In this document: one piece after another, positions 28,688 to 37,118 of the stretch
Position numbering within the stretch: the first letter of the stretch is position 1
Layout of the letters: each line of letters opens with the position of its first letter
From: Kitasatospora xanthocidica
GTDB lineage: Bacteria > Actinomycetota > Actinomycetes > Streptomycetales > Streptomycetaceae
Assembly: GCF_014656195.1 (NCBI RefSeq)
Contig: NZ_BNBY01000009.1
Span: forward strand, 124,001-188,000
DNA length: 64,000 nucleotides
Direction of reading: 5' to 3'
Program-made: the position numbers and the translations under genes
The notes under the pieces: generated by a model
The model's input: only the letters and a program-made list of their open reading frames with translations
Database searches by the model: none
What the model was told of the DNA's origin: nothing

Positions 28688-31600
28688 ATGCGCAACACCC
28701 CGTCCGTCTCCGCCGCCACCGCCACCGCCGCCGTCCCGCACGCCCGCCGGGCGCCGGTCGGTACCTCGCTCACCGCGCTGCTCGACCGGCAGGTGCACAC
28801 CCGGCCGGACGCCCCGGCCGTCGTCGGCGAGGGCTGCGGCCTCACCTTCCCCGAGCTGGCCGGGACCGCCCGCAGGCTGGCCGCCGAGCTGCGCCGGCTG
28901 GGTGCCGGCGCCGACACCTGCGTCGGGCTGTACGTCGAGCCGTCGGTGGAGCTGGTCGCCGGGGCCTGGGGCGTCCTGTACGCCGGGGCCGGCTACCTGC
29001 CGCTGTCGCCCGAGTACCCCGAGGACCGGCTCCGCTACATGATCGAGGACAGCGGCACCCGGATCGTGCTCACCCAGGAGCACCTGCGCGGGCGGCTGGC
29101 CGCGCTGGCCCCGGCCGGGACGACGATCGTCACCTTCGAGGAGGTCCCGGCGGGCGACACCACCGAGGACGCCGCTACGGAGGAGCACGCCCGGCCGGAG
29201 TCGCTGGCCTACGTCATCTACACCTCCGGCTCCACCGGCCGCCCCAAGGGCGTGATGATCGAGCACCGCGCGGTCGTCTCCCAGCTGCGCTGGATGCTCG
29301 ACGCCGGGCACCTCGACGCCGGTGTCACCGTGCTGCAGAAGACCCCGATGAGCTTCGACGCCGCCCAGTGGGAGATCCTCGCCCCGGCCGTCGGCGCCCG
29401 GGTGGTGGCCGGCGCGCCCGGCCTCTACCGGGACCCGGAGGCGCTGGTGGCCACCGTACGGCGGCACGGCGTGACCGCGCTGCAGTGCGTGCCCACCCTG
29501 CTCCGGGCGCTGCTGGACACCGAGGGCTTCACCGACTGCACCAGCCTGGCCCGGCTGTTCTCCGGCGGCGAGGCGCTGTCCGTGCGGCTCGCCCGCCAGC
29601 TGGGCGAGGCGCTGCCCGGGGCGGCGCTGGTCAACCTGTACGGCCCGACCGAGTGCACCATCAACGCCACCGCGCACGTGGTCGACCCGGCCGAGCTGGG
29701 CGACGGCGCCGGCTCGGTGCCGATCGGCCGGCCGGTCGACGACACCCAGTGCTACGTCCTGGACGAGCGGCTGGTGCCGGTGGACGCCGGCGGCGTCGGC
29801 GAGCTGTACATCGGCGGCGTGCAGCTCGCCCGCGGCTACCTGCACCGGCCGGAGCTGACCGAGGAGCGGTTCGTCCCCTCCCCGTTCACGCCCGGCGAGC
29901 GGCTGTACCGCACCGGCGACCTCGCGCAGTGGAACACGGACGGCACCCTCCAGTTCGCCGGCCGGGTCGACAACCAGGTCAAGCTGCGCGGCTACCGGGT
30001 CGAGCTGGACGAGATAGCCCGCGCGATCGAGGAGCACACCTGGGTGCGCCGCTCGGCCGCGATCGTCACCGGCGACGAGCGCACCGGCCACCAGAACCTG
30101 GTCGCCTGCGTCGAGCTCAACCCGCGCGAGGCCGCCCTGATGGACCAGGGCAACCACGGCGGCCACCACCAGTCCAAGGCCAGCAAGCTGCAGGTCAAGG
30201 CGCAGCTCTCCGACCCGGGCGTCCGGGACCCGCTCCAGCTGGCCGGCCGCGAACGGGTCGAGCTGCCCGGGCGCCGCGAGAGCGCGGCCCAGCGCCGGGA
30301 GACCTTCGCCCGCAAGACCTACCGCTTCTACGACGGCGGGCAGGTCACCCGCGAGGACCTCACCGCGCTGCTCGCCCCGAAGCCGGCCGGCACCTTCGGC
30401 CGGGACCTGGAACTGCTGAGCTTCCCCGAACTCGGGCGCGTGCTGCGCTGGTTCGGCCAGTTCCACAGTGAGGAACGGCTGCTGCCCAAGTACGCCTACG
30501 CCTCGCCGGGCGCCCTGTACGCCACCCAGCTGTACCTGGAGACCGGCGGCCTGGACGGACTCGCGGCCGGGCTGTACTACTACCACCCGGTCGAGCACGG
30601 CCTGATCCGGATCGGGCCCGCCGAGCCCCGCGAGGCGGCGTACCTGACGCTGCACTTCTCCGGCAAGCACGGCGCCGTCGAGCCGGTCTACAAGAACAAC
30701 ATCCGCGAGGTGCTGGAGTTCGAGACCGGCCACATGCTGGGCGTCCTCGAGGAGGTGCTGCCCGAGTACGGGCTGGACGTGCGCCCGCTCGGCCTCGACC
30801 CCGCGGTCAAGGAGCGGCTGGACGTCGCCGAGGAGGACCACTACCTGGGCAGCTTCACGGTCGGCCGGGGCGGCGGCACGGCGCGCGCCGAGCGCACCGA
30901 GCTGTACCTGCAGGCCCACGAGGGCCGGGTGGACGGCCTGCCGGGCGGCCTCTACCGCTACGCCGACGGCGCGCTGGTGCCGGTCTCGGACGAGGTGGTG
31001 GAGTCCCGGCACGTGATCGCCATCAACCAGTCCGTCTACGCCAGGGCCTCGTTCGGCGTCACCGCCGTCAGTCGCGCCGAGGAGGAGTGGCTGGAGTACA
31101 TCGTGCTCGGCACCAAGCTGCACCACCTGCAGCGCAACGGCCTCGGCCTGGGCTTCATGTCCTCCGGCTACAGCTCCAGGTCCGGGCACCCGCTGCCCGC
31201 CGCGCGCCGGATCGACCAGGTCCTCGCCGACCGCGGCATCGCCGGCGGCGCGTCGTACTTCTTCGTCGGCGGCAAGGTCAGCGAGGAGCAGATCCGCAGC
31301 GAGGGCATGCACGAGGACACCGTCCACATGAAGGGACCGGCCGAGATCATCAAGGACGAACTGGCCAACCTGCTGCCCGACTACATGCTGCCCAACCGGG
31401 TGCTGGTGGTGGACGCCCTGCCGCTCACCGCGAACGGCAAGGTCGACCTCAAGGCCCTCGCCGCCTCCGACGCCGTCCGCACGGCCGAGGTCCGCAGCGA
31501 GTACGTCGCGCCGGGCACCGAGGACGAGCGGTGGCTGGCCGAGGCCTGGGGGCAGGCGCTGACGTACGAGGACGTCTCGGTGGCGGACGAGTTCTTCGCC

Positions 31601-32605
31601 GTCGGCGGCAACTCGCTGATCGCCGTCGCCCTCGTCCACCGGATCAACCGCGAGTTCGGCATTGCTCTGCCGCTGCAGGTGCTCTTCGAGTGCCCGATCC
31701 TCCGTGACCTGGCCGCGCGGATCGGGCGGGCCCGCGCCGCGGAGGGCAGGGGCGGCGGGGCCGAGGCCCCCGGCTCGCGGCTGATCCCGCTGCACCCGGG
31801 CGACTCCGGCCGGCCGGTGTTCTGCTGGCCCGGGCTGGGCGGCTACCCGATGAACCTGCGCCTGCTCGGCCGGGAGGCGAGCGCCGGCCGCGCCTTCTAC
31901 GGCGTCCAGGCACACGGCATCAACGAGGGAGAGACGCCGTACCCGACCATCCGGGAGACGGCCGCCGCCGACGTCGCCGAACTGCGCCGGGTGCAGCCCG
32001 AGGGCCCGTACACGCTGTGGGGCTTCTCCTTCGGCGCCCGGGTCGCCTTCGAGGCCGCCTGGCAGCTGGAGCGGGCCGGCCAGCGGGTGGAGAACCTGCT
32101 GCTGATCTGCCCCGGCAACCCGGAGGTGCGCCAGGACGAGGGACGGCAGTGGGGCCGCGAGGCCTCGTACGCCAACCCCGCGTACGTGACCATCCTGTTC
32201 GGGGTGTTCACCGGCCGGATCAGCGGCCCCGAGCTGGAGCGCTGCCTGGCCGAGACGGCGGACGAGTCCACCTTCGTCGCCTCGGTGCGCCGGACCCTGC
32301 CGGAGCTGGACGAGGAGCTGATCCGCCGGATCACCGGAATCGTCGGCGAGACCTACGAGTTCGAGTACAGCTTCCGCGAGCTCGCCGAGCGGCGGCTGGA
32401 CGCCCCGGTGACCCTCTTCAAGGCCGCCGGCGACGACTACTCCTTCATCGAGGGCAGCACCGGCTACTCCGCCGCCCCGCCCACCGTGGTCGACCTGGCC
32501 GGCGACCACTACGGGGTGCTGAAGGAGCACGGCGTGGCCGAACTCGTCGCCGCGATCCGGGCGCTGGAGCGGACGGACGACGAGGAGGCCTCCCGGGGGC
32601 GCTGA
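28688..32605 (+). CDS. indC: Indigoidine synthetase-type single-module NRPS (A-Ox-T-TE)
   Basis: 1305 residues, close to BpsA/IndC (about 1280). An adenylation domain starts near residue 35 (core YTSGSTGRPKGVMIEH near 177; SFDAAQWE for the substrate pocket; LRGYRVELDEI near 433-443). A flavin oxidase domain is nested between its A8 and A10 motifs (about 529-890; TYRFYDGG, LRWFGQFHSEERLLPKY). The carrier serine is S976 in GGNSLIA and the thioesterase serine S1114 in GFSFGARVAFE. Such enzymes cyclise and oxidise two L-glutamines to the blue pigment indigoidine. The ATG at 28688 has GAAGG at eight bases. indA/indB partners are not adjacent; a hairpin follows the stop. Confidence 0.93.
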   Translation: MRNTPSVSAATATAAVPHARRAPVGTSLTALLDRQVHTRPDAPAVVGEGCGLTFPELAGTARRLAAELRRLGAGADTCVGLYVEPSVELVAGAWGVLYAGAGYLPLSPEYPEDRLRYMIEDSGTRIVLTQEHLRGRLAALAPAGTTIVTFEEVPAGDTTEDAATEEHARPESLAYVIYTSGSTGRPKGVMIEHRAVVSQLRWMLDAGHLDAGVTVLQKTPMSFDAAQWEILAPAVGARVVAGAPGLYRDPEALVATVRRHGVTALQCVPTLLRALLDTEGFTDCTSLARLFSGGEALSVRLARQLGEALPGAALVNLYGPTECTINATAHVVDPAELGDGAGSVPIGRPVDDTQCYVLDERLVPVDAGGVGELYIGGVQLARGYLHRPELTEERFVPSPFTPGERLYRTGDLAQWNTDGTLQFAGRVDNQVKLRGYRVELDEIARAIEEHTWVRRSAAIVTGDERTGHQNLVACVELNPREAALMDQGNHGGHHQSKASKLQVKAQLSDPGVRDPLQLAGRERVELPGRRESAAQRRETFARKTYRFYDGGQVTREDLTALLAPKPAGTFGRDLELLSFPELGRVLRWFGQFHSEERLLPKYAYASPGALYATQLYLETGGLDGLAAGLYYYHPVEHGLIRIGPAEPREAAYLTLHFSGKHGAVEPVYKNNIREVLEFETGHMLGVLEEVLPEYGLDVRPLGLDPAVKERLDVAEEDHYLGSFTVGRGGGTARAERTELYLQAHEGRVDGLPGGLYRYADGALVPVSDEVVESRHVIAINQSVYARASFGVTAVSRAEEEWLEYIVLGTKLHHLQRNGLGLGFMSSGYSSRSGHPLPAARRIDQVLADRGIAGGASYFFVGGKVSEEQIRSEGMHEDTVHMKGPAEIIKDELANLLPDYMLPNRVLVVDALPLTANGKVDLKALAASDAVRTAEVRSEYVAPGTEDERWLAEAWGQALTYEDVSVADEFFAVGGNSLIAVALVHRINREFGIALPLQVLFECPILRDLAARIGRARAAEGRGGGAEAPGSRLIPLHPGDSGRPVFCWPGLGGYPMNLRLLGREASAGRAFYGVQAHGINEGETPYPTIRETAAADVAELRRVQPEGPYTLWGFSFGARVAFEAAWQLERAGQRVENLLLICPGNPEVRQDEGRQWGREASYANPAYVTILFGVFTGRISGPELERCLAETADESTFVASVRRTLPELDEELIRRITGIVGETYEFEYSFRELAERRLDAPVTLFKAAGDDYSFIEGSTGYSAAPPTVVDLAGDHYGVLKEHGVAELVAAIRALERTDDEEASRGR

Positions 32606-32614
32606 CGCGGACAC

Positions 32615-32642
32615 GCTCACGGATGGCCCAGGATCCGTGAGC
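32615..32642 (+). terminator. Terminator after the indigoidine synthetase
   Basis: A perfect 10-bp stem (GCTCACGGAT with ATCCGTGAGC) and an 8-base loop begin ten bases after the stop codon. Confidence 0.75.
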
Positions 32643-32711
32643 GGGGGAGCCCCTTCGGATAGGGATGGCTCGGCTTTCCGCCGATTCCGTCCCGATCCGA
32701 AGGGGTTCCCC
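32643..32711 (+). promoter_or_regulatory. Long inverted repeat burying the ribosome site of the next gene
   Basis: CCCCTTCGGAT at 32650-32660 pairs perfectly with ATCCGAAGGGG at 32695-32705. The outer G-run (32643-32647) can pair with the C-run at 32708-32711, and an inner GGGA/TCCC extends the stem. The GAAGGGG Shine-Dalgarno of the gene starting at 32712 is inside the 3' arm, so folding should block initiation. Confidence 0.6.
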
Positions 32712-32969
32712 ATGTCCGTGAAGAAGCCGGTGCAGAAGTCCGTACGGGCCGCCGCGTGTTGCGCGCTGCTCCTCGTCGCCCCGCTCGCCCTCGCCCAGCC
32801 CGCCGCCGCGATCGCCTCCTCCACCGTCACCTCCGACTCCGGCAGCAACGGCCCCAAGACCCCGGAGGAGGCCGCCGCCTGCAAGTCCGTCACCAGCGCC
32901 CTGCTCGGCGGCTTCGGCTCGATGCTCGGCAACGCCGTCTGCGTGGTGAAGCCCGCCGACCAGGGCTGA
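32712..32969 (+). CDS. Small secreted protein of unknown function
   Basis: 85 residues. Basic start MSVKKPVQKSVR, hydrophobic core and AxA cleavage near residue 34 (PAAA-IASS) make a signal peptide. The mature part (about 50 residues) has Ser/Gly/Asp stretches and two Cys, in ACKSVTS and AVCVVKP, likely a disulfide. Its end LLGGFGSMLGNAVC is hydrophobic. Family not recognised. Start fixed by GAAGGGG, which lies in a long hairpin; a strong terminator follows. Confidence 0.7.
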   Translation: MSVKKPVQKSVRAAACCALLLVAPLALAQPAAAIASSTVTSDSGSNGPKTPEEAAACKSVTSALLGGFGSMLGNAVCVVKPADQG

Positions 32970-32982
32970 GCGGCGCACGACC

Positions 32983-33028
32983 CGTCAGCGCACGGACACC
33001 CCCGTCGGGGAGGGTCCGTGCGCTGACG
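32983..33028 (+). terminator. Terminator after the small secreted protein gene
   Basis: A 15-bp perfect stem (32983-32997 with 33014-33028, allowing one-base registration) encloses a loop that itself can form CCCC/GGGG. It begins 13-14 bases after the stop. Confidence 0.8.
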
Positions 33029-33042
33029 TAGTATCCGGCGCC

Positions 33043-33741
33043 ATGACGAACGAGGACACGGCCGTCGCCGAGCCCGAGGAGGCCGGCGGCCTGCGGGCGA
33101 TCTGGGCGAACACCCTGGTGCCGGTGGCACCGCTGCCCTGGTACCGCAGGGTGCCCCTGAAGCTCGCGGCCGCGGGTGTGGTCGTCGTCGGCCTGGCGAC
33201 GGCGCTGACCGTGGCGGCCGTGACCGGGGCGGGCGCCCCGACCCGGCACCGGATCGTGCTGGGGGACGAGCTCGGCCACCAGGTGCGGATGCCCGAGGAC
33301 GGGGACCTCCGGGCGACGCACGCCGACTACCAGAGCCGGATGACGGCCTTGCGGCCGTACCGGGAGCTGACGGTGGCCGGCTACGGCACCGCCGGGACGA
33401 GCACGATCACCCTGACCGTGGTCGGGCTGACCGGGACCTATTCCGACCCCTTGCGGGAACTGGACATCTACTTCGACCGGCTGGCGTGGCGCGAGCAGAC
33501 CGGCGGGAGCGGCTTCGGCGCGACCCTGTCGACGCGGCTGAACTTCCCGTCCGGCCCGCTCGGCGGCCTGCTCGACTGCGCGGAACTCGTCCGCCCGACC
33601 GCCTCCGAGACCACCTGCGCCTGGGCCGACGGCAGCACCGTCGGGATCGTGGTCGACCGGACCGGGAGCCTGGGGCCGGCGGACCTGGCCGCCCGCACGC
33701 TGGAGGTCCGCGCGGCGGTCGAGGTCGAGGCGAAGGGCTGA
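33043..33741 (+). CDS. Membrane-anchored protein of unknown function
   Basis: 232 residues. A cytoplasmic start (acidic, about 1-40) precedes one membrane helix at about 41-65 (LKLAAAGVVVVGLATALTVA). The outside part has two Cys (LLDCAELV and ETTCAWADG) that may pair, and a GIVVDRTG strand; the pattern resembles other actinomycete single-pass proteins but no domain is recognised. TAGTAT at 33029-33034 lies nine bases before the ATG, consistent with a leaderless mRNA. Confidence 0.7.
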   Translation: MTNEDTAVAEPEEAGGLRAIWANTLVPVAPLPWYRRVPLKLAAAGVVVVGLATALTVAAVTGAGAPTRHRIVLGDELGHQVRMPEDGDLRATHADYQSRMTALRPYRELTVAGYGTAGTSTITLTVVGLTGTYSDPLRELDIYFDRLAWREQTGGSGFGATLSTRLNFPSGPLGGLLDCAELVRPTASETTCAWADGSTVGIVVDRTGSLGPADLAARTLEVRAAVEVEAKG

Positions 33742-33745
33742 GCCG

Positions 33746-34159
33746 TCAGGCGATCCGGGTCGGGGGGGCTTCGACGGTGTGGCCGGTGGTGGCGAGGACG
33801 GCGGCGAGGTCGGCCGGGGTGACGGAGCGGGGGGTGCGGAGGAAGAGCTCCTCGGGGTGGAGCGAGAGCAGGGTGATCCGGTGGTCGGCGAGGGCCGCCG
33901 GGGTGTGCGACAGCGGCGTGGTGCGGACCCGCCAGAGCGTCGTCGGCGGCGGGGCGTGCGGGGACCACCAGGTGTGGAACAGCGCGGTGGCGATCAGGGC
34001 GAGCGCGGAGCTGACCAGGACGACGGGGCCGTCCGGGCCCTCCACGACGAGCTTGGCGATGAGGTCGGCGGCGGTGACGGAGAGGAAGACGGCGGCGAGC
34101 TCGACGGTGTCGCGGCGCCAGCGGTGGGCGCGGGGGAGGGAAGGCTTCGAGTGCTCCAT
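33746..34159 (-). CDS. Membrane protein of unknown function
   Basis: 137 residues from the ATG at 34159; a GTG at 34195 in the same frame would add 12 residues. Two hydrophobic segments (about 19-35 and 43-60) precede a soluble C-terminal part with FLRTPRSVTPADLAAVLATTGH, which looks like a small regulatory or interaction motif. No family recognised. It converges with the membrane-anchored protein gene, four bases apart. Confidence 0.6.
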   Translation of the reverse strand: MEHSKPSLPRAHRWRRDTVELAAVFLSVTAADLIAKLVVEGPDGPVVLVSSALALIATALFHTWWSPHAPPPTTLWRVRTTPLSHTPAALADHRITLLSLHPEELFLRTPRSVTPADLAAVLATTGHTVEAPPTRIA

Positions 34160-34236
34160 GGCCTCCACCGTGCCCCACCGGTGTTTCCCGACCACGAACC
34201 GGCCGTGACCTGACGGTTACGGTCCGCTCGGGGCTG

Positions 34237-35661
34237 TTACGGGCGGAGATCGCGGGCCGCGGCCTTCACCTCGGTGAGGAGCAGGCGGAGGTCGTCCTCG
34301 GTCGTGGCGGCGTTGAGGAGGCAGGCGCGGAGCATCTCGTCGCCGCCGAGGCGGGCGCCGGTGACGAAGACCCGGCCGCGCCGCTGGACGGCCGCCGGGA
34401 GGTCGCGGTTGAGGGCGTCGCGGGTGGCGGCGTCCAGGCCGGGGGCGCGGTGACGGAACGCCACGATGGACGTCTGGACCTCGGCGAGCAGCTCCAACTC
34501 CTCGTCCGTCTCCACGAGTTCGCCGAGCCGGCGGGCCAGCGCGGTGCACCGGGCGATGTCCTCGGCGAGGCCGGTGCGGCCCCGGTGGGCGATGGTGGCC
34601 CAGACCTTGAGGGCGCGGAACGGGCGGGTCTGCTCGGTGCCGTACTCGGAGAACCAGCCGAGCGCGCCGGCCGACTCGTCCCGCAGGTAGGAGGGGACGA
34701 GGCTGAAGGTGTCGCGCAGCTCCTCGGTGTCACGGACCAGGGCGCAGCCGCAGTCGACCGGGACGCCGAGCCACTTGTGCGGGTCGAGGGCGAGCGAGTC
34801 GGCGCGCTCCAGGCCGGCGTAGCGGTGGGCGATGGCGGGGTCGAGCCGGCCGAAGGCGCCGTACGCGCCGTCCACGTGCAGCCAGAGGCGCTGCTCCGCG
34901 CAGAGGTCGGCGATCGGGTCGAAGGCGTCGACCGCGCCGGTGCCGACGGTGCCGGCCGAGGCGACGACCAGGAAGGGCAGCAGGCCGGCCGCGCGGTCGC
35001 GTTCGACGGCCGCCCGCAGGTCGACGGTGTCCAGGCGGCCGTCGGGGCCGGTCGCGACGGTGCGCAGGTGCCGGCTGCCGAGGCCGAGGAGCTCGGCGGC
35101 CTTGCGGACGCAGGAGTGGGTCTCGCCGGTGACGTAGCCGACCAGCGGGGGCAGGCCGGCCAGGCCCTCCTCGCGGACGTTCCGGCCGGCCAGGCGGGCG
35201 GCGCGGTTGCGGGCGGCGGTGAGGCAGACGATGGTCGCCATCGAGGTGCCGGAGGTGAGCAGCCCGCCGCCGGCCGGATGCGGGAAGCCGGCCAGCTCGG
35301 CGATCCAGCGCACGACCGCGCGTTCCAGGTGGACGTCGGCGTGGTCGCCGCCGGCCGAGCTGGGGTTCATGGCGGAGGCGGCGAGGGTGGCGAGGACGCC
35401 GGCCGGGGCGGGGGCGGCGTTGACCCAGCCGAAGAAGCGCGGGTTGCCGTTGCCCATGGGGTACGGGAGGACGTCCCGGCCCATGGCGTCGATCAGCTCG
35501 GCGAGCGGGCGGCCGTCGGCGGGCAGCGGGGCGTCGAGCAGGGCGCGGCGGGCGGTCTCGTCCATGGGCTGCCAGACCGGGCGGCCGGGCAGTTCGGCGA
35601 GGTAGTCGGAGACCAGCTCGGCGGTGGCGCGGGCGGCGGCGCGGAAGTCGTCGGTGGCCAT
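34237..35661 (-). CDS. PLP-dependent group II (aromatic L-amino-acid type) decarboxylase
   Basis: 474 residues, standard length. The PLP lysine is K296 in DPHKWL and the cofactor aspartate D264 in HVDGAYGAF. LTSGTSMATIVCL (about 135-147) holds the phosphate, and NPRFFGWVNAAPAPAGVL is the substrate-side motif. The family removes CO2 from aromatic amino acids, glutamate or diaminobutyrate; the exact substrate is not decided by these motifs. It is transcribed separately from the secreted protein upstream, since a terminator lies between. Confidence 0.9.
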   Translation of the reverse strand: MATDDFRAAARATAELVSDYLAELPGRPVWQPMDETARRALLDAPLPADGRPLAELIDAMGRDVLPYPMGNGNPRFFGWVNAAPAPAGVLATLAASAMNPSSAGGDHADVHLERAVVRWIAELAGFPHPAGGGLLTSGTSMATIVCLTAARNRAARLAGRNVREEGLAGLPPLVGYVTGETHSCVRKAAELLGLGSRHLRTVATGPDGRLDTVDLRAAVERDRAAGLLPFLVVASAGTVGTGAVDAFDPIADLCAEQRLWLHVDGAYGAFGRLDPAIAHRYAGLERADSLALDPHKWLGVPVDCGCALVRDTEELRDTFSLVPSYLRDESAGALGWFSEYGTEQTRPFRALKVWATIAHRGRTGLAEDIARCTALARRLGELVETDEELELLAEVQTSIVAFRHRAPGLDAATRDALNRDLPAAVQRRGRVFVTGARLGGDEMLRACLLNAATTEDDLRLLLTEVKAAARDLRP

Positions 35662-35750
35662 GCGGGGACACTCCAGGGGGCCGGGGAGGGCAGGAGCGGC
35701 GTCCTCGGCGCATCCTGATCAGGCGATGGTCGGGTGATCCTACGCAAAGA

Positions 35751-35772
35751 GCCCGCGCCGTGCGGCGCGGGC
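35751..35772 (-). terminator. Intrinsic terminator after the cysteine-rich secreted protein gene
   Basis: A 9-bp stem (GCCCGCGCC with GGCGCGGGC) and a 4-base loop, followed on the minus strand by TCTTTG, the nearest thing to a U-tract in the window. It lies 21 bases past the stop. Confidence 0.8.
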
Positions 35773-35793
35773 CCTGTCGGTGAGACGGAGGGG

Positions 35794-36918
35794 TCAGTCC
35801 AGCGAGCCGGACAGGCCGCTCGCGGAGCGGCAGTAGCCCTGCATCTCCTTGTTGGTGATCTTGGCGCAGAGCCGGCCGGCCGCGCCGCCGTCGGTGTAGT
35901 TGACCGTGTAGTAGCTGACCAGGCCCTCCGCACAGGCCTTGCGCTGCCAGCCGTCGGCGGCGGTGGCGCACTGCTGGGCGGCCCAGTCCTCGCGGTCCAG
36001 GTTGTACTTCATGGTCCGCGAGCCGACGCCCCGGCTGCAGTCCACCGACCCGCCGCTGGCCTTGCCGTTGAGGCACCACTTCAGGGCGTCGGCGTAGACC
36101 TCGGGGTGGTTCGGGTAGTCGTGCGAGGAGAGGTAGAAGGTCGGGGCGTAGAAGAAGCAGGCGGACTGGAACAGGGACGGCTGGTCCTTGCACGGGTAGA
36201 GCGGGTCCTGGGCGATCTTGTCGGCGGGCAGGTTGGCCTTGGCCTGCTCGTCCTCCTCGTCCGGGCCGAAGAGCTGCATGAACAGGCCCTCGGAGCAGCG
36301 GATCCGGTTCTGGTCGGTGGTGAACTTGTTGCACAGGTCGCGCGCCTTGGCGACGTCCTGCTTGGCGACGAACATGGTGCCGTGGCCGACGCCGTGGATG
36401 CAGGGGCCGCTGTTCTTGGGGGCGCAGAGCTTGAGCAGGTCCACCTCGGGCTGGGTGGAGGCGTTGAGCATCTCCTCGACCGCGCCGTGCAGGTAGCCGG
36501 CCGCGCAGGTCTCGTGCGGGAAGGAGATGACCTTCTGGAAGTCGGCGTTGAAGCGCTTGACCGCCGCGTGGCCGAGCTCGTGCGCGATCGGGTGGCAGAA
36601 GCGCACGGTGTACGGCTTCTCCTTGGTGATCTTGTCGAGGTCGGCGAGGGCGACGCCCGGGTCGGTGGCGTCCATCTCGGCCATCATCTTGTTGCGCAGC
36701 GTCGAGCGGGTCCACACCGCCGGGTCACCGGTCGGGGTGGCGTTCGCGGGGCCCGCCGAGGCCGGCTGGGCTCCGGCGGCGGGCGCCCCGGGGGCCGGGG
36801 CCTCGGCGGCCCGGGTCGCGGTGGCCGCCGCGGGCGACCAGTCGGTGACGGCCACCGACCCGAGGCCCAGGACGCCCAGGAGCAGGGCGGTGAGAATCGC
36901 GAAGACTCGCGGCTGCAT
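35794..36918 (-). CDS. Secreted cysteine-rich repeat protein with HELGH motif, function unknown
   Basis: 374 residues with a signal peptide (about 1-32) and an Ala/Pro linker to about 65. The mature part has 14 Cys in a regular order: pairs 173 (with 165), 196/208, 243/254, 282/294, 317/329 and 351/363, most 11-12 residues apart, with a Gly three residues after several second Cys (CSEG, CSRG, CAEG, CIHG, CAAG). The repeat period is about 34-47 residues. This suggests an alpha/alpha solenoid with a disulfide in each unit. The first unit contains CHPIAHELGHA (HELGH at 113-117), a zinc-protease-like motif, plus H144, H175 and H179. No family was recognised; metal binding or protease activity is inference. 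Confidence 0.7.
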   Translation of the reverse strand: MQPRVFAILTALLLGVLGLGSVAVTDWSPAAATATRAAEAPAPGAPAAGAQPASAGPANATPTGDPAVWTRSTLRNKMMAEMDATDPGVALADLDKITKEKPYTVRFCHPIAHELGHAAVKRFNADFQKVISFPHETCAAGYLHGAVEEMLNASTQPEVDLLKLCAPKNSGPCIHGVGHGTMFVAKQDVAKARDLCNKFTTDQNRIRCSEGLFMQLFGPDEEDEQAKANLPADKIAQDPLYPCKDQPSLFQSACFFYAPTFYLSSHDYPNHPEVYADALKWCLNGKASGGSVDCSRGVGSRTMKYNLDREDWAAQQCATAADGWQRKACAEGLVSYYTVNYTDGGAAGRLCAKITNKEMQGYCRSASGLSGSLD

Positions 36919-37118
36919 GACGGGATCCCCCGGCGGATCGAGGTGAACGGTTCGCTCCCATCCTGACGGCACGGCGGCGGGAATCCATGATTTCGCCCGC
37001 CATTCGGGAGGTGTCGGCGACGCTACCGCACGGTGCGACGCCCGGGCGCGCCGGGATGGTTCCCGACGTTCACCCGGACGGCCCACAGGCGTCGTGTCCG
37101 GCGAGGTCTTCGGTGAGG
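36919..37118. other. Intergenic region between asnB and the HELGH protein gene
   Basis: 200 bases with the ribosome site and presumed promoter of the secreted protein on the minus strand. No repeat or hairpin stands out, and no asnB terminator was found. Confidence 0.4.

Noticed and set aside
28382-33130. Minus-strand frame of 1582 codons across the NRPS
   Set aside because: The plus-strand NRPS motifs are complete; the antisense product is Gly/Arg/Leu/Val low complexity with no family features.
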